Assembly (NCBI GenBank): GCA_031426355.1
Contig: JANPLD010000118.1
Coordinates: forward strand, 15,365 to 79,364
Source: JANPLD01 sp031426355
Lineage (GTDB): Bacteria; Pseudomonadota; Alphaproteobacteria; Rickettsiales; UBA8987
DNA: 64,000 bases
Direction of reading: 5' to 3'
The notes under the pieces are model-generated. The model was not told the DNA's origin, did no database searches, and was given only the letters and a program-made list of their open reading frames with translations. A program made the translations under genes and the position numbers. Positions 1 to 7,924 of this stretch are shown here, in pieces; the first letter of the stretch is position 1, and each line of letters starts with the position of its first letter.

Positions 1-274
1 CCGCCGTTGAACGCACACCTTTAGTACAGAATAGATCTTTCACCGCCACTGGCACACCCTCAAGCAAGCGTAATTCTTCACCTTTCGCTATCCTCGCATC
101 CACCGCCTTAGCCTGCTCAAGCGCCACTTCAGGCGTTAGAGTTATATATGAATTAGATTTCGGATTACTTGCCGCAGCAGCATCAATATAGCTTTTCGCC
201 ACTTCAACCGCGTTGAATTTCTTGGCTTTTAAGCCTTCTTTAACTTTTTCTGCTGTTAATTTGTTCAAACTCAT
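1..274 (-). CDS. gatA: Glu-tRNA(Gln) amidotransferase subunit A, N-terminal part
   Basis: First 91 codons of GatA, the amidase of the GatCAB complex, which releases ammonia from glutamine and converts misacylated Glu-tRNA(Gln) (or Asp-tRNA(Asn)) to the amide form. The start reads MSLNKLTAEKV, followed by the family's helical N-terminus and the amidase lead-in GVPVAVKDLFCTKGV, which holds the Lys of the Ser-cisSer-Lys triad. The rest lies beyond the left edge. AGGA stands about 6 nt before the ATG. gatC lies 1.2 kb upstream on the same strand, separated by an unrelated opposite-strand gene, so gatA probably needs a promoter in the 275-404 interval. Recognition is firm from sequence alone. Confidence 0.92.
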   Translation of the reverse strand, partial: MSLNKLTAEKVKEGLKAKKFNAVEVAKSYIDAAAASNPKSNSYITLTPEVALEQAKAVDARIAKGEELRLLEGVPVAVKDLFCTKGVRSTA

Positions 275-346
275 GATTTTCCTATAATTTCAGAATGTTA
301 ACTCAATTAAGGCAAATTACAGAAACCTTCAAGTTTTTTGTTTCTG

Positions 347-379
347 TTAAGGGTTTATTAAGGGTTATATGCTAGAATT
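347..379 (+). promoter_or_regulatory. CtrA-type promoter box for the gene at 405
   Basis: TTAA at 347-350 and TTAA at 358-361 are separated by exactly 7 nt. TAGAAT (374-379) follows after 12 nt, and TATAAT occurs further on at 385-390. TTAA-N7-TTAA is the known alphaproteobacterial CtrA consensus. The box sits in the divergent interval between gatA and the gene at 405, so it could affect both. Confidence 0.65.
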
Positions 380-404
380 ATTGTTATAATCAAAGACAAC
401 TTAA

Positions 405-1439
405 GTGACTAATAAAACTGAACATTTGGATAATCTTGAAAAACTAAACACCATTTTCAATCGGGTATTTAGAACCCACGAAGACGAGAGCGGTCTATAT
501 TACGTTACAATGGCACGTTTTGTTGTGCCACAAGGATTATGGGCCATTGATGAAGCCAAAAACAAATTTACATCATTAAACCCACCAAGTGATTATGAGA
601 CGGCTGCAAATTATGGATTTTTAATAAGATTAAATATTGATGAACAAAAAAACGGCCTATTGAAAACTATTTTCAATGATAACCAAGTAACAACCTATCC
701 ATTTGTCGACTGTGAAACATATCCAAACTGTTACAATGGCGGGATGGCTTTACCTGTTGAACTTATTAATAAAACCGGTTTAGAAACCGCTTATCAAAGA
801 ACGCTTTTAGAAAAACAGCAAAACACTTTTAAGCCAATAGAATGGCAATATAATATTGATAAGCAAGTTGATCCAAAAGAAATAGAAAAAATTCCTGAAT
901 ATATAAAACAATGGGAAACAAAAATTTATCAGTTTAGATCAAAAGCCATTACTGATGGGTTTTACACAATTGATCCAGATACTGGAAAGGGATATTTATC
1001 TGTTTCAAAAGATAAAGCCAAACCGCAAGATGCTGTTAAGGATTTAATTTCTAAGTTTCTATCTGGCAACGAAGAAATTAAACAGGTTGAAATAAAAATT
1101 TCAGAGATGCTAGAGTACGGAAAAAATAAAATTGAAATGCATCAGGAATTTCCAAGGGAATTTATCAAATCCTTTACAAAAGATCGGCTTCAAAAAGTAA
1201 CTGATAGCCTTATAGAAGTTTACAAACTGGTCTCATCAAAAGAAAAACCAGAAGCTGCAACCTATCAGGAACAACTTAAGAAAGCAGTTAACGATTTCAC
1301 TGGAACTGTTAAAGAAGCAGGTAAAATGGTTTTTAAATCAAATACTGTAAAACAGCTAGATACCTATGCAAAAGAAATCACTGAAGCTTTAAATATAAAT
1401 TTAGGCCAAAAAGGAAACGATAGGGCTCTTTATAATTAG
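405..1439 (+). CDS. Unknown protein with CtrA-type promoter, between gatC and gatA
   Basis: A 344-residue protein that I do not recognise. The start is GTG with no clear Shine-Dalgarno; the next ATG is internal, and the promoter box at 347-379 fits a short leader. There is no signal peptide or membrane segment. Residues 1-140 look globular, with a Cys pair in CETYPNC; residues 150-344 are Lys/Glu-rich and mostly helical, with coiled-coil potential. It is more A+T-rich than its neighbours and lies opposite to the gatC-gatA direction, ending 9 bp before the gatC stop. I infer a lineage-specific, possibly horizontally acquired or secreted protein; no enzymatic motif is visible. Confidence 0.75.
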   Translation: MTNKTEHLDNLEKLNTIFNRVFRTHEDESGLYYVTMARFVVPQGLWAIDEAKNKFTSLNPPSDYETAANYGFLIRLNIDEQKNGLLKTIFNDNQVTTYPFVDCETYPNCYNGGMALPVELINKTGLETAYQRTLLEKQQNTFKPIEWQYNIDKQVDPKEIEKIPEYIKQWETKIYQFRSKAITDGFYTIDPDTGKGYLSVSKDKAKPQDAVKDLISKFLSGNEEIKQVEIKISEMLEYGKNKIEMHQEFPREFIKSFTKDRLQKVTDSLIEVYKLVSSKEKPEAATYQEQLKKAVNDFTGTVKEAGKMVFKSNTVKQLDTYAKEITEALNINLGQKGNDRALYN

Positions 1440-1448
1440 TTTTTTTCT

Positions 1449-1748
1449 TTATCCGTTATCTACCACTTTAGGCACCACAAAACAGCCAAATTGGGATTTA
1501 GGGGCATTTTTCAACACCTCATCACGCATGCTACCATCCTTAACCTCGTCCTTTTCCCTTGTGCGGAGCGTATAACCACCCACACCCGCCATTTCCGGCA
1601 CGCCATCAGTGTTAACATTATTAAGGTCATCTATCATATGGAATATATTACCAAGATCCTTGGTAAATTTCTCAACCTCCCCTGCGCGAAGCTCAATACG
1701 AGCTAGTTTTGCCACTTTAACCACATCTTTTGCCGCTATGCTTGTCAT
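1449..1748 (-). CDS. gatC: Glu-tRNA(Gln) amidotransferase subunit C
   Basis: A 99-residue GatC, the small belt-like subunit that wraps GatA and GatB of the tRNA-dependent amidotransferase. Seen: VVKVAKLARIEL near the N-terminus, FTKDLGNIFHMIDDLNNVNTD in the middle, and a C-terminal tail ending VPKVVDNG, all typical, and the length is normal. In most relatives gatC is directly followed by gatA; here 1.2 kb holding an opposite-strand gene intervene. The convergent 3' ends (1439 and 1449) leave almost no room for a terminator. Confidence 0.93.
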   Translation of the reverse strand: MTSIAAKDVVKVAKLARIELRAGEVEKFTKDLGNIFHMIDDLNNVNTDGVPEMAGVGGYTLRTREKDEVKDGSMRDEVLKNAPKSQFGCFVVPKVVDNG

Positions 1749-1883
1749 AATTATTTACTTCTAATTTTCTTATCTTTTTAACCCCTGCTAAAAAAAAATC
1801 AATTCTATGTTGCAGAAATGTCATTCTTGCTGTATGTTCCCAAAAAATGATTCATAGCTGAAACAGGCTTTAAGGGGGTTTTT

Positions 1884-2150
1884 ATGTATCCAAATATCAT
1901 TCAGGATTTCACCAATAACCATCCCGAATTTAAATTCAAGATACATTACCTAAAATATACTAACAAAGATATTTCTAAAATCTATTCCGAATCAAAACTT
2001 ATTGAAAAGGAAATAAACTACACTGAGAATTATATTGAAAATAGTAATTATGTTGAACGCCTCAAAGCAAGGCTAACTGAGCTAAGCGAAAACTTAAATA
2101 CCTTAAGCATCAATAAAACTTTACAAAAATCGCACGTAACATTACTATAA
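1884..2150 (+). CDS. Small unknown helical protein
   Basis: An 88-residue protein without recognisable family. It begins MYPNIIQDFTNNHPEFKF and continues as a Lys/Glu/Asn-rich helical segment with heptad-like spacing (about 35-80), suggesting a coiled coil. A strong GGGGG tract lies 6 nt before the ATG. No CtrA-type double box was found upstream; only one TTAA occurs, at 1778. It stands convergent to the 2157-2477 gene, 6 bp apart. It could be a real small lineage-specific gene or the remnant of a longer one; base composition and the strong ribosome site favour a real gene. Confidence 0.55.
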   Translation: MYPNIIQDFTNNHPEFKFKIHYLKYTNKDISKIYSESKLIEKEINYTENYIENSNYVERLKARLTELSENLNTLSINKTLQKSHVTLL

Positions 2151-2156
2151 TTGTTT

Positions 2157-2477
2157 CTAGAATTTATATCCAAGCCCGAGCAATACCGCTGGAGACATTC
2201 CATTCTTTGCTTCAGTACGTGTAGCTTCCACAGTATTTAATGAAGCCTTTTCAATTTGGTCATCATTACGTTTGAAGCCCATATCCATACCGATGGTCCA
2301 GCCATCATTGATCACATATCCTAAATTAGCCCCCACTGCTTTAGAACCTGCGCCGGCTGTTAGATAAGCATTATCAATTAGCTCTTTACTGCTTAATAAT
2401 TTAATATTTTCTGCAGAAGCGCCGGATACATTTATAAATGTCATCACAGCTGCCAAGATTAAAAAAGACTTTTTCAT
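2157..2477 (-). CDS. Small exported beta-barrel-like protein
   Basis: A 106-residue protein with a clear Sec signal peptide (MKKSFLILAAVMTFINVSGASA, cut after ASA around residue 22). The mature part has Gly-rich alternating strands (LTAGAGSKAVGANLGYVI, WTIGMDMGF) and ends LLGLGYKF. A terminal Phe after a strand is the usual outer-membrane barrel signature. At about 84 mature residues it is too short for a closed monomeric barrel, so it is either a remnant of a larger porin-like protein or an oligomeric barrel. GGGGGAA precedes the ATG. It lies downstream of adk on the same strand but 185 bp away, probably with its own promoter. Confidence 0.6.
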   Translation of the reverse strand: MKKSFLILAAVMTFINVSGASAENIKLLSSKELIDNAYLTAGAGSKAVGANLGYVINDGWTIGMDMGFKRNDDQIEKASLNTVEATRTEAKNGMSPAVLLGLGYKF

Positions 2478-2662
2478 AATTCCCCCAAATTATCTAATAA
2501 TACAGGTTTTACCCTGTTCCCTGAAATATTATTACATGATGAGGCCTTTGGTTGCCAGAAAAATCAACCTAGTGTTGCACGATAACTATTCAGATTAAAC
2601 CTGAATTATTTAAAATATTTATGAAAGTTTTAAGTGTAATTGCTGGAAACCCACCGCGGATA

Positions 2663-3271
2663 CTAGGCAATAGCGCGGTTTCCCTCGTCTGAGACCAGTT
2701 TTTTGATCTTATCGGTTACCGCATCAATTGACTTGGTTCCGTCAATCTCAGCATGGAGGTTCTTCTTTTTATAGTATGGCAGAACAGGCGCCGTCTGCTC
2801 CCAGTACGTTTTCAAGCGCTTGGTAAACACTTCCGGGTTATCATCAGGACGCGGCTCCTCACCTTTGGCAAGCGCCTCATTTTTTCTCTGTTCGCTTCTG
2901 CTTTTCAGTGCTTCATCAGGAACTTTTATCTCAATGACTATATCAATTTTCTTATGCTGCTCAGAAAGCATTTTATCCAGAGCCTCTGCCTGCGCAACTG
3001 TACGCGGGAAACCATCCAGCATGAAACCCTGCTTACAATCCGCATGCGATATCCTGTCAGCTATCATTCCAATGATTATATCATCAGAAACCAAACCACC
3101 TTCTTTCATTATTACTTCTGCCTTTTGCCCAAGCTCAGTTTTTTCAGCCACTGCCGCGCGAAGCATGTCTCCCGTAGAAAGCTGTGGAATTCCCAATATT
3201 CCCTTCAGTATGTTTGCCTGCGTTCCCTTACCTGCTCCCGGTGGTCCAAATAAAATAATATTCTTTGTCAT
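2663..3271 (-). CDS. adk: Adenylate kinase
   Basis: A 202-residue adenylate kinase (ATP + AMP to 2 ADP). Seen: P-loop GPPGAGKGT at residues 9-17, the AMP-site helix STGDMLRAAV, GFPRT in the core, and a short LID with RPDDNPEVFTKRL, the version without zinc cysteines. As in many alphaproteobacteria it follows secY. The usual downstream genes rpsM, rpsK, rpoA and rplQ are absent; the next gene is unrelated. An 82 bp gap to secY holds a palindromic repeat. Confidence 0.97.
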   Translation of the reverse strand: MTKNIILFGPPGAGKGTQANILKGILGIPQLSTGDMLRAAVAEKTELGQKAEVIMKEGGLVSDDIIIGMIADRISHADCKQGFMLDGFPRTVAQAEALDKMLSEQHKKIDIVIEIKVPDEALKSRSEQRKNEALAKGEEPRPDDNPEVFTKRLKTYWEQTAPVLPYYKKKNLHAEIDGTKSIDAVTDKIKKLVSDEGNRAIA

Positions 3272-3289
3272 TCGATAATAGTTAGTTAA

Positions 3290-3349
3290 AAGTTTGAGAT
3301 CTGAAGCTGAAAGAAGTTATAATAATCTTCAAACTTCCAACTTCAAACT
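3290..3349. repeat. Palindromic repeat, family B (TTCAAACTTCCAACTTCAAAC type)
   Basis: An imperfect inverted repeat between secY and adk. The right arm (3327-3349) reads CTTCAAACTTCCAACTTCAA followed by ACT; the left arm (about 3290-3316) is its degenerate complement. Related copies lie at 32211-32243 inside hdaA and at 39853-39879 at the end of folD. Confidence 0.6.
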
Positions 3350-3353
3350 AAAT

Positions 3354-4715
3354 CTACCTTTTTCTTCTTCCACCTTTCATACTGGTCTTCTTGAGAAGCC
3401 CTTCATACTGATGCGCAATTAAATGGGAATGTATCTGCGCGATAGTATCCATAGTAACATTCACCACGATTAAAAGCGAAGTACCACCAAGATAGAACGG
3501 CACACTATATTTGGCAATAAGCAATTCCGGTATCACACATAGAATTGATAGATACGCCGCGCCCAGAACAGTTATACGGTTCATTATATAAGTGATATAA
3601 TCCGCCGTATTTTTCCCCGGCCTGATCCCCGGTATAAACCCACCGTTCTTTTTCAGGTTCTCTGCAGTTTCGGTTGGGTTGAACACATTACTCATATAGA
3701 AGAAACAGAAGAACGTTATCAGCACAACATACATAAATATATAAAGCGGCTTTCCATGCCCGAGATAAAGATTTATCGCCTGTAATATCTCATTCTCAGA
3801 ACCACCCGTTCCCATTGAAAACCCCGATATCGTTGCAGGGAATAACAATAGTGAAGATGCGAATATCGGAGGTAACACACCAGCAGTATTTAATTTTAGT
3901 GGCAGATAAGTATTCTCACCCTGGTATTGCTTATTACCAACTGTTCTTTTCGGATATTGCACTATCAGCCTGCGTTGCGCCCTTTCCATAAATACTATGA
4001 ATGCTATCAGCGCCGCTATAAGCACAACTATCAGGATAATGAATGTAGTTGAGATAGCGCCCGTTCTGCCAAGCTCAAAAGTTTTTGAGATAGCAGAAGG
4101 TAAGTTCGCCACGATACCTGCAAATATGATCAGTGATATCCCGTTGCCGATACCTCTGGAAGTTATCTGCTCACCGAGCCACATCAGGAACAATGTTCCG
4201 CCGATCAGGGATATAACTATCGTTACTGTAAATAATACTCCCGGATTTAACACCGCGGTCTGCCCGTCCAGATTAATGGATTGCAGATATGAAGCTATAC
4301 CATAACCCTGAATACCCGCCATAAACACCGTACCAACACGTGTATACTGCTGTATCTTCCTTCTACCTGCCTCACCGCCATCCTTACGTAACTGGCTAAG
4401 CGCCGGATACATCACTGTTACCAGCTGCACTACAATTGATACCGTGATATAAGGCATAACGTTAAGTGCGAATATGGTCATACGGCTAAGCGCGCCGCCT
4501 GAGAACATATCAAATATACCAAGTATGCCCTGCGAATGCATTTCAAACATTCTGTTAAGCACCCTTGAATCAACACCCGGGAGAGGAATATAAGTTCCTA
4601 AACGATATACAAGTAAAGCCCCGAGAACGAACAGAAGCCTTTTTTTGAGTTCCTGAGCCTTACCAAACGCGGAAAGGTTTATATTGGAAGCCATTTTTTC
4701 AAAACTGGAAGCCAT
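3354..4715 (-). CDS. secY: Protein translocase channel subunit SecY
   Basis: A 453-residue SecY, the channel of the Sec translocon in the inner membrane. The start MASSFEKMASNINLSAF matches the family N-terminus, so the first ATG is preferred over Met8. Ten membrane segments are evident, including the plug-region motif YRLGTYIPLPGVD, GIGNGISLIIFAGI, and the basic cytosolic tail ending GGRRKR. In other bacteria rplO directly precedes secY. Here a terminator (5966-5999) and an opposite-strand gene (4883-5944) separate them, so secY-adk must be transcribed from a promoter in the divergent 4716-4882 interval. Confidence 0.97.
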   Translation of the reverse strand: MASSFEKMASNINLSAFGKAQELKKRLLFVLGALLVYRLGTYIPLPGVDSRVLNRMFEMHSQGILGIFDMFSGGALSRMTIFALNVMPYITVSIVVQLVTVMYPALSQLRKDGGEAGRRKIQQYTRVGTVFMAGIQGYGIASYLQSINLDGQTAVLNPGVLFTVTIVISLIGGTLFLMWLGEQITSRGIGNGISLIIFAGIVANLPSAISKTFELGRTGAISTTFIILIVVLIAALIAFIVFMERAQRRLIVQYPKRTVGNKQYQGENTYLPLKLNTAGVLPPIFASSLLLFPATISGFSMGTGGSENEILQAINLYLGHGKPLYIFMYVVLITFFCFFYMSNVFNPTETAENLKKNGGFIPGIRPGKNTADYITYIMNRITVLGAAYLSILCVIPELLIAKYSVPFYLGGTSLLIVVNVTMDTIAQIHSHLIAHQYEGLLKKTSMKGGRRKR

Positions 4716-4828
4716 TTTATGGTATTTATTAGTGGTTATTACGGCTACATTGAATCCGCATATTTCGCTTGGGTTCTAAACGAAAAAAACATATGAATAA
4801 ATAGAAATTTACAAAATAAATACAAGCT

Positions 4829-4860
4829 TTAACGTTTTGTTAACCAAGATTATGTATATT
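4829..4860 (+). promoter_or_regulatory. CtrA-type promoter box for the M48-like gene
   Basis: TTAA (4829-4832), 7 nt, TTAACC (4840-4845), then TATATT (4855-4860) exactly 11 nt after the second TTAA. It lies in the divergent interval with secY, whose own promoter must share this region. Confidence 0.7.
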
Positions 4861-4882
4861 CTAATAAAATAGTCAGGAAATC

Positions 4883-5944
4883 ATGATACCTAAACAACCT
4901 ACCGAACTAGAAAGTAATTTTCCAAAAGTTGCTAGCGCCTATAATAAGGTAAGAGAAGAACTTTATGACAGATTAAATAGCAATATGCTAAAACCTGCTG
5001 ATTGGCAATTTCCCGAAATAAAAGTAGATTTAGATTTTAAATATGGCTCAACTTTTATCCCCTCAAAAAATCAAATTACTTTTTCTGGTCCAGCAGCACT
5101 TAACATGGATGAAAAAGCCATTTACGAATATATAAAAAATACAGCAATCTATTCACAAAAATTTCCTTCGGTATTTAAGGCTTATGAGAGAGCTATTAAC
5201 TACACTTTAGAGAACTTACATAAAATCCCTAATAGAAGAAAGGATTGGGAGCCACCCAGATTAAATTTTACATATGAATATAATCCTGCTGGATATTCCC
5301 CGGGGGCAAACATAATACACTTCTGCACACAAGATGCAGCAATAGGAGATAAAGATTCTACATATCACAAGTTTTGTCATGAAATTAGACATAGCCTTAA
5401 TAAAATACCTTTTTTAGAAAAATTATTAGCTTCCAGAAAAACTGACACAGCTTTTAGAGCTACGGCAGTAGGATTATCACTAGCCGCAGGATTATATGCA
5501 AAAATGACTGGCCAAAATGTAGCTAGTTCATTTTCGCTAATGGCATTTTCAACTACCGCACTTTATAATTATTTTAATATTGCAAAATCACTAATGATAC
5601 CTTCAGATTACATAACAAAATCCAAAGGTAATAGAGTAGAAATTGAATGTGACACTTTTTCTGCAAATGATATATCAACTGCAAATGCCTTTATTCAACT
5701 ACCACATTCCAAAGGTACCATAGGAGAAACAAAACCGATAATTGAAAATCTACCACAGGCTATAAAAATATGTTCCGAACTTTATTTACAGCCAGATTAT
5801 TTAAAAAAACCAAGAAAACAAAATTTACTTCAAAATTTAGGGTTAGCGCCTTTTAAGCCAAAAAGTCATCCTTCCGAGGCAACTAGGTTTAGAAATATTA
5901 TAGAAACTATAACCTCTCAAGAAAACCCAAATATACAAAGATAA
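4883..5944 (+). CDS. Divergent M48-like membrane zinc metallopeptidase
   Basis: A 353-residue protein with three separated marks of M48 peptidases in the right order. HEIRH (residues 166-170) fits the HExxH zinc and catalytic site. RVEIECDTFSA (251-261) fits the ExxxD third-ligand helix. SHPSEATR (328-335) fits the C-terminal HPxxxxR motif. Two hydrophobic segments (about 192-208 and 215-236) lie between the first two motifs, as in HtpX-type enzymes. There is no signal peptide. AGGA precedes the ATG by 5 nt. It is A+T-rich, opposite to the spc operon, and inserted between rplO and secY. I infer a lineage-specific protease, possibly acting on host or envelope proteins; close homology to HtpX is not claimed. 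Confidence 0.7.
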   Translation: MIPKQPTELESNFPKVASAYNKVREELYDRLNSNMLKPADWQFPEIKVDLDFKYGSTFIPSKNQITFSGPAALNMDEKAIYEYIKNTAIYSQKFPSVFKAYERAINYTLENLHKIPNRRKDWEPPRLNFTYEYNPAGYSPGANIIHFCTQDAAIGDKDSTYHKFCHEIRHSLNKIPFLEKLLASRKTDTAFRATAVGLSLAAGLYAKMTGQNVASSFSLMAFSTTALYNYFNIAKSLMIPSDYITKSKGNRVEIECDTFSANDISTANAFIQLPHSKGTIGETKPIIENLPQAIKICSELYLQPDYLKKPRKQNLLQNLGLAPFKPKSHPSEATRFRNIIETITSQENPNIQR

Positions 5945-5965
5945 TTACTAACAAATCTAAACAAA

Positions 5966-5999
5966 AATCCCCGCCACATCATTAAAATGGGCGGGGATT
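5966..5999 (-). terminator. Rho-independent terminator after rplO
   Basis: Perfect 10-bp arms AATCCCCGCC (5966-5975) and GGCGGGGATT (5990-5999) with a 14-nt loop. On the minus strand the hairpin is followed by TTTTTGTTT, so it should end the ribosomal transcript after rplO. It may also serve the convergent gene at 4883. Confidence 0.88.
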
Positions 6000-6024
6000 A
6001 AATTCTGTTCAAAAGAAAAACTAA

Positions 6025-6681
6025 CTATTTCTTCTCAGCTTTTGGCTTTATTGATTTAGCTTTTACAGGTCTTTTAGCTTTAGCAACCTTCGGGCCAGAT
6101 TTAACACCTTCAGCTTTCGGTTCAGTCTTAGCTTTTACTGCTTTCACTTTAGGAGTTTTTCTTACTTCTTTCCTTTCAGCTTTTTTAGCTTCTTTTTCTT
6201 CTTTAGTATCGTAAACTTTGCCTGATGGCATCAATATCTTTCCACCTGCTTTCTCAACTGCTGCTTTAGCAGATTCAGATGCTTTACAAACTGATATTTC
6301 GATTTTAGATTTAAGTTCACCGCCGCCAAGAAGTTTAATTCCTGTAAGTCTGTTCTTAGTTAAACCTGCTGCTTTCAAAGTATCAGCATTTATTCCAGCT
6401 GCCTGAAGTTTACCCGCATCAATTGCATTCTGTATGTCAGACAAGCTAACTACTTCAAATACTTTAGCAGAGAAATTATTAAAACCTCTTTTAGGAAGCC
6501 TTCTATGTATAGGCGTTTGACCACCTTCAAAACCTTTGATCGCAACACCTGAACGTGCAGTCTGGCCTTTACCGCCTCTGCCGCAAGTTTTACCTTTACC
6601 GGAACCTATTCCGCGGCCAACTCTCATCCTTCTGTGAGCCGAGCCCTGATTTCCAACTAATTTATTTAATGTAAATGTCAT
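6025..6681 (-). CDS. rplO: 50S ribosomal protein L15 with long basic tail
   Basis: L15 of 218 residues, against about 145-160 in most bacteria. The core (1-155) is standard: MTFTLNKLVGNQGSAHRRMRVGRG, the Gly/Arg-rich GKGKTCGRGGKGQTARSG, and the C-terminal fold to about LMPSGKVYD. Residues 160-218 form a Lys/Ala/Glu/Pro-rich tail that probably is disordered and contacts rRNA. It is the last gene before the terminator at 5966-5999; the normal partner secY is displaced by an opposite-strand insertion. The gap to rpmD is 25 bp. Confidence 0.96.
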   Translation of the reverse strand: MTFTLNKLVGNQGSAHRRMRVGRGIGSGKGKTCGRGGKGQTARSGVAIKGFEGGQTPIHRRLPKRGFNNFSAKVFEVVSLSDIQNAIDAGKLQAAGINADTLKAAGLTKNRLTGIKLLGGGELKSKIEISVCKASESAKAAVEKAGGKILMPSGKVYDTKEEKEAKKAERKEVRKTPKVKAVKAKTEPKAEGVKSGPKVAKAKRPVKAKSIKPKAEKK

Positions 6682-6706
6682 AACACCTAAGTTTTAGTAA
6701 TTTATT

Positions 6707-6901
6707 TTAACCTTCAACAACTTCTATAAGATGCTGAACTTTTTTTATCATGCCCCTTACTTCAGGAGTATCAATAAGAACTTTTTCCCTGCGGTTCTTG
6801 TTCAAGCCAAGGCCGATAAGGATCTGCTCTTGCTTATATATTCTGCCGATATGGCTTCCGATCTGCCTTACCGTGATTGTTTTTTTTGCATTTGTTGCCA
6901 T
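6707..6901 (-). CDS. rpmD: 50S ribosomal protein L30
   Basis: A 64-residue L30 of normal length for the short bacterial form. Seen: ITVRQIGSHIGRIYKQ, LIGLGLNKNRREKVLIDTPEVRGMI and the closing helix KKVQHLIEVVE. Position between rpsE and rplO is canonical. L30 is often lost in reduced genomes, so its presence argues against extreme reduction. Confidence 0.95.
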   Translation of the reverse strand: MATNAKKTITVRQIGSHIGRIYKQEQILIGLGLNKNRREKVLIDTPEVRGMIKKVQHLIEVVEG

Positions 6902-6926
6902 AAAATCAGCTCTTATAATTCTGTTA

Positions 6927-7517
6927 TTATTCTTCAGTTGCGTTAGCTACATCTAAAGTAGTTTTTTTACCTTTAGCATCAACACCACCTACTTTACCTT
7001 CTCTCTGGATAACAATCTCATTGATCTTTTTACCCCTTCTAGCAGCAGTAGATTTAGGAGACTGGAACATCTGTAACGCTTTGAACGTACTAGCTACCAT
7101 GTTATATGGGTTAGTAGAACCTGTAGATTTAGCAACAACGTCTTTTATTCCGAGAACTTCGAATACAGCACGCATTGGGCCACCAGCTATGATTCCGGTT
7201 CCTGGAGGTGCAGTCCTGATAATAATATCACCTGCTCCCGCCCCTGCTCTGATATCATGGTGAACAGTTCTACCTTCACGCATTGGAACACGTATCATAT
7301 TCTTTTTAGCAGCTTCGCTTGCTTTTCTTCTTGCATCGGCAACTTCTTTAGCCTTTCCTTTGCCAACTCCTACTTTACCTTTACCATCACCACAAACAAC
7401 GAGTGCAGAAAAACCAAAACGGCGTCCACCTTTCACAACTTTAGTAGTTCTGTTAATAGCAACCAACTTCTCTTGTAAGTCGCCTTCTTGTCTTTCTTTT
7501 TCAGGTGCTCTGCTCAT
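6927..7517 (-). CDS. rpsE: 30S ribosomal protein S5
   Basis: S5 of 196 residues, involved in decoding accuracy and mRNA unwinding at the entry tunnel. The N-terminal double-stranded-RNA-binding domain shows GRRFGFSALVVCGDGKGKVG, and the C-terminal domain TGIIAGGPMRAVFEVLGIKD and GSTNPYNMVASTFKAL. The first about 20 residues and the last about 35 (to DVANATEE) extend beyond the core, as is common in alphaproteobacteria. Gaps of 33 bp to rplR and 25 bp to rpmD. Confidence 0.97.
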   Translation of the reverse strand: MSRAPEKERQEGDLQEKLVAINRTTKVVKGGRRFGFSALVVCGDGKGKVGVGKGKAKEVADARRKASEAAKKNMIRVPMREGRTVHHDIRAGAGAGDIIIRTAPPGTGIIAGGPMRAVFEVLGIKDVVAKSTGSTNPYNMVASTFKALQMFQSPKSTAARRGKKINEIVIQREGKVGGVDAKGKKTTLDVANATEE

Positions 7518-7550
7518 TTAAAAACCTATATAAATTTAGAATATTACTAA

Positions 7551-7898
7551 TTAAAATTTTAATCCCGCTTCCCTAGCTGCATCAGCTAAAGCTTTAATTC
7601 TGCCGTGATATATGAAGCTTCCTCTATCAAAAACAACTTCATTCACTTTTTTCTCTTTAGCTCTTTTAGCTATAAGGCTACCGATAGCTTTTGCTGCTTC
7701 AATATTACAACCTTTACCTTTAAGGTCCTTTTCAACAGTTGATGCAGAAGCTAAAGTTACACCGTTAGTATCGTCAATAACCTGAACATGAATGTTCTTA
7801 TTAGAACGGAAAACAGAAAGCCTAGGTTTGCCGCCCGAAACTTGCCTGAGTTTATATCTTACTCTTCCGGCTCTTTTTTGATTTAAATTTTTAGTCAT
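7551..7898 (-). CDS. rplR: 50S ribosomal protein L18
   Basis: A 115-residue L18, which binds 5S rRNA in the central protuberance. Seen: RVRYKLRQVSGGKPRLSVFRS, NIHVQVIDD, and the end FDRGSFIYHGRIKALADAAREAGLKF, all diagnostic. Length is normal, and it sits 26 bp after rplF. Confidence 0.96.
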   Translation of the reverse strand: MTKNLNQKRAGRVRYKLRQVSGGKPRLSVFRSNKNIHVQVIDDTNGVTLASASTVEKDLKGKGCNIEAAKAIGSLIAKRAKEKKVNEVVFDRGSFIYHGRIKALADAAREAGLKF

Positions 7899-7924
7899 AT
7901 AACTTAGTAGTTCTATTTTAATTA

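Noticed and set aside
1778..1792. CtrA-type box upstream of the gene at 1884
   Set aside because: TTAA at 1778 is followed by CTAA at a spacing of 6, not TTAA at 7; not counted.
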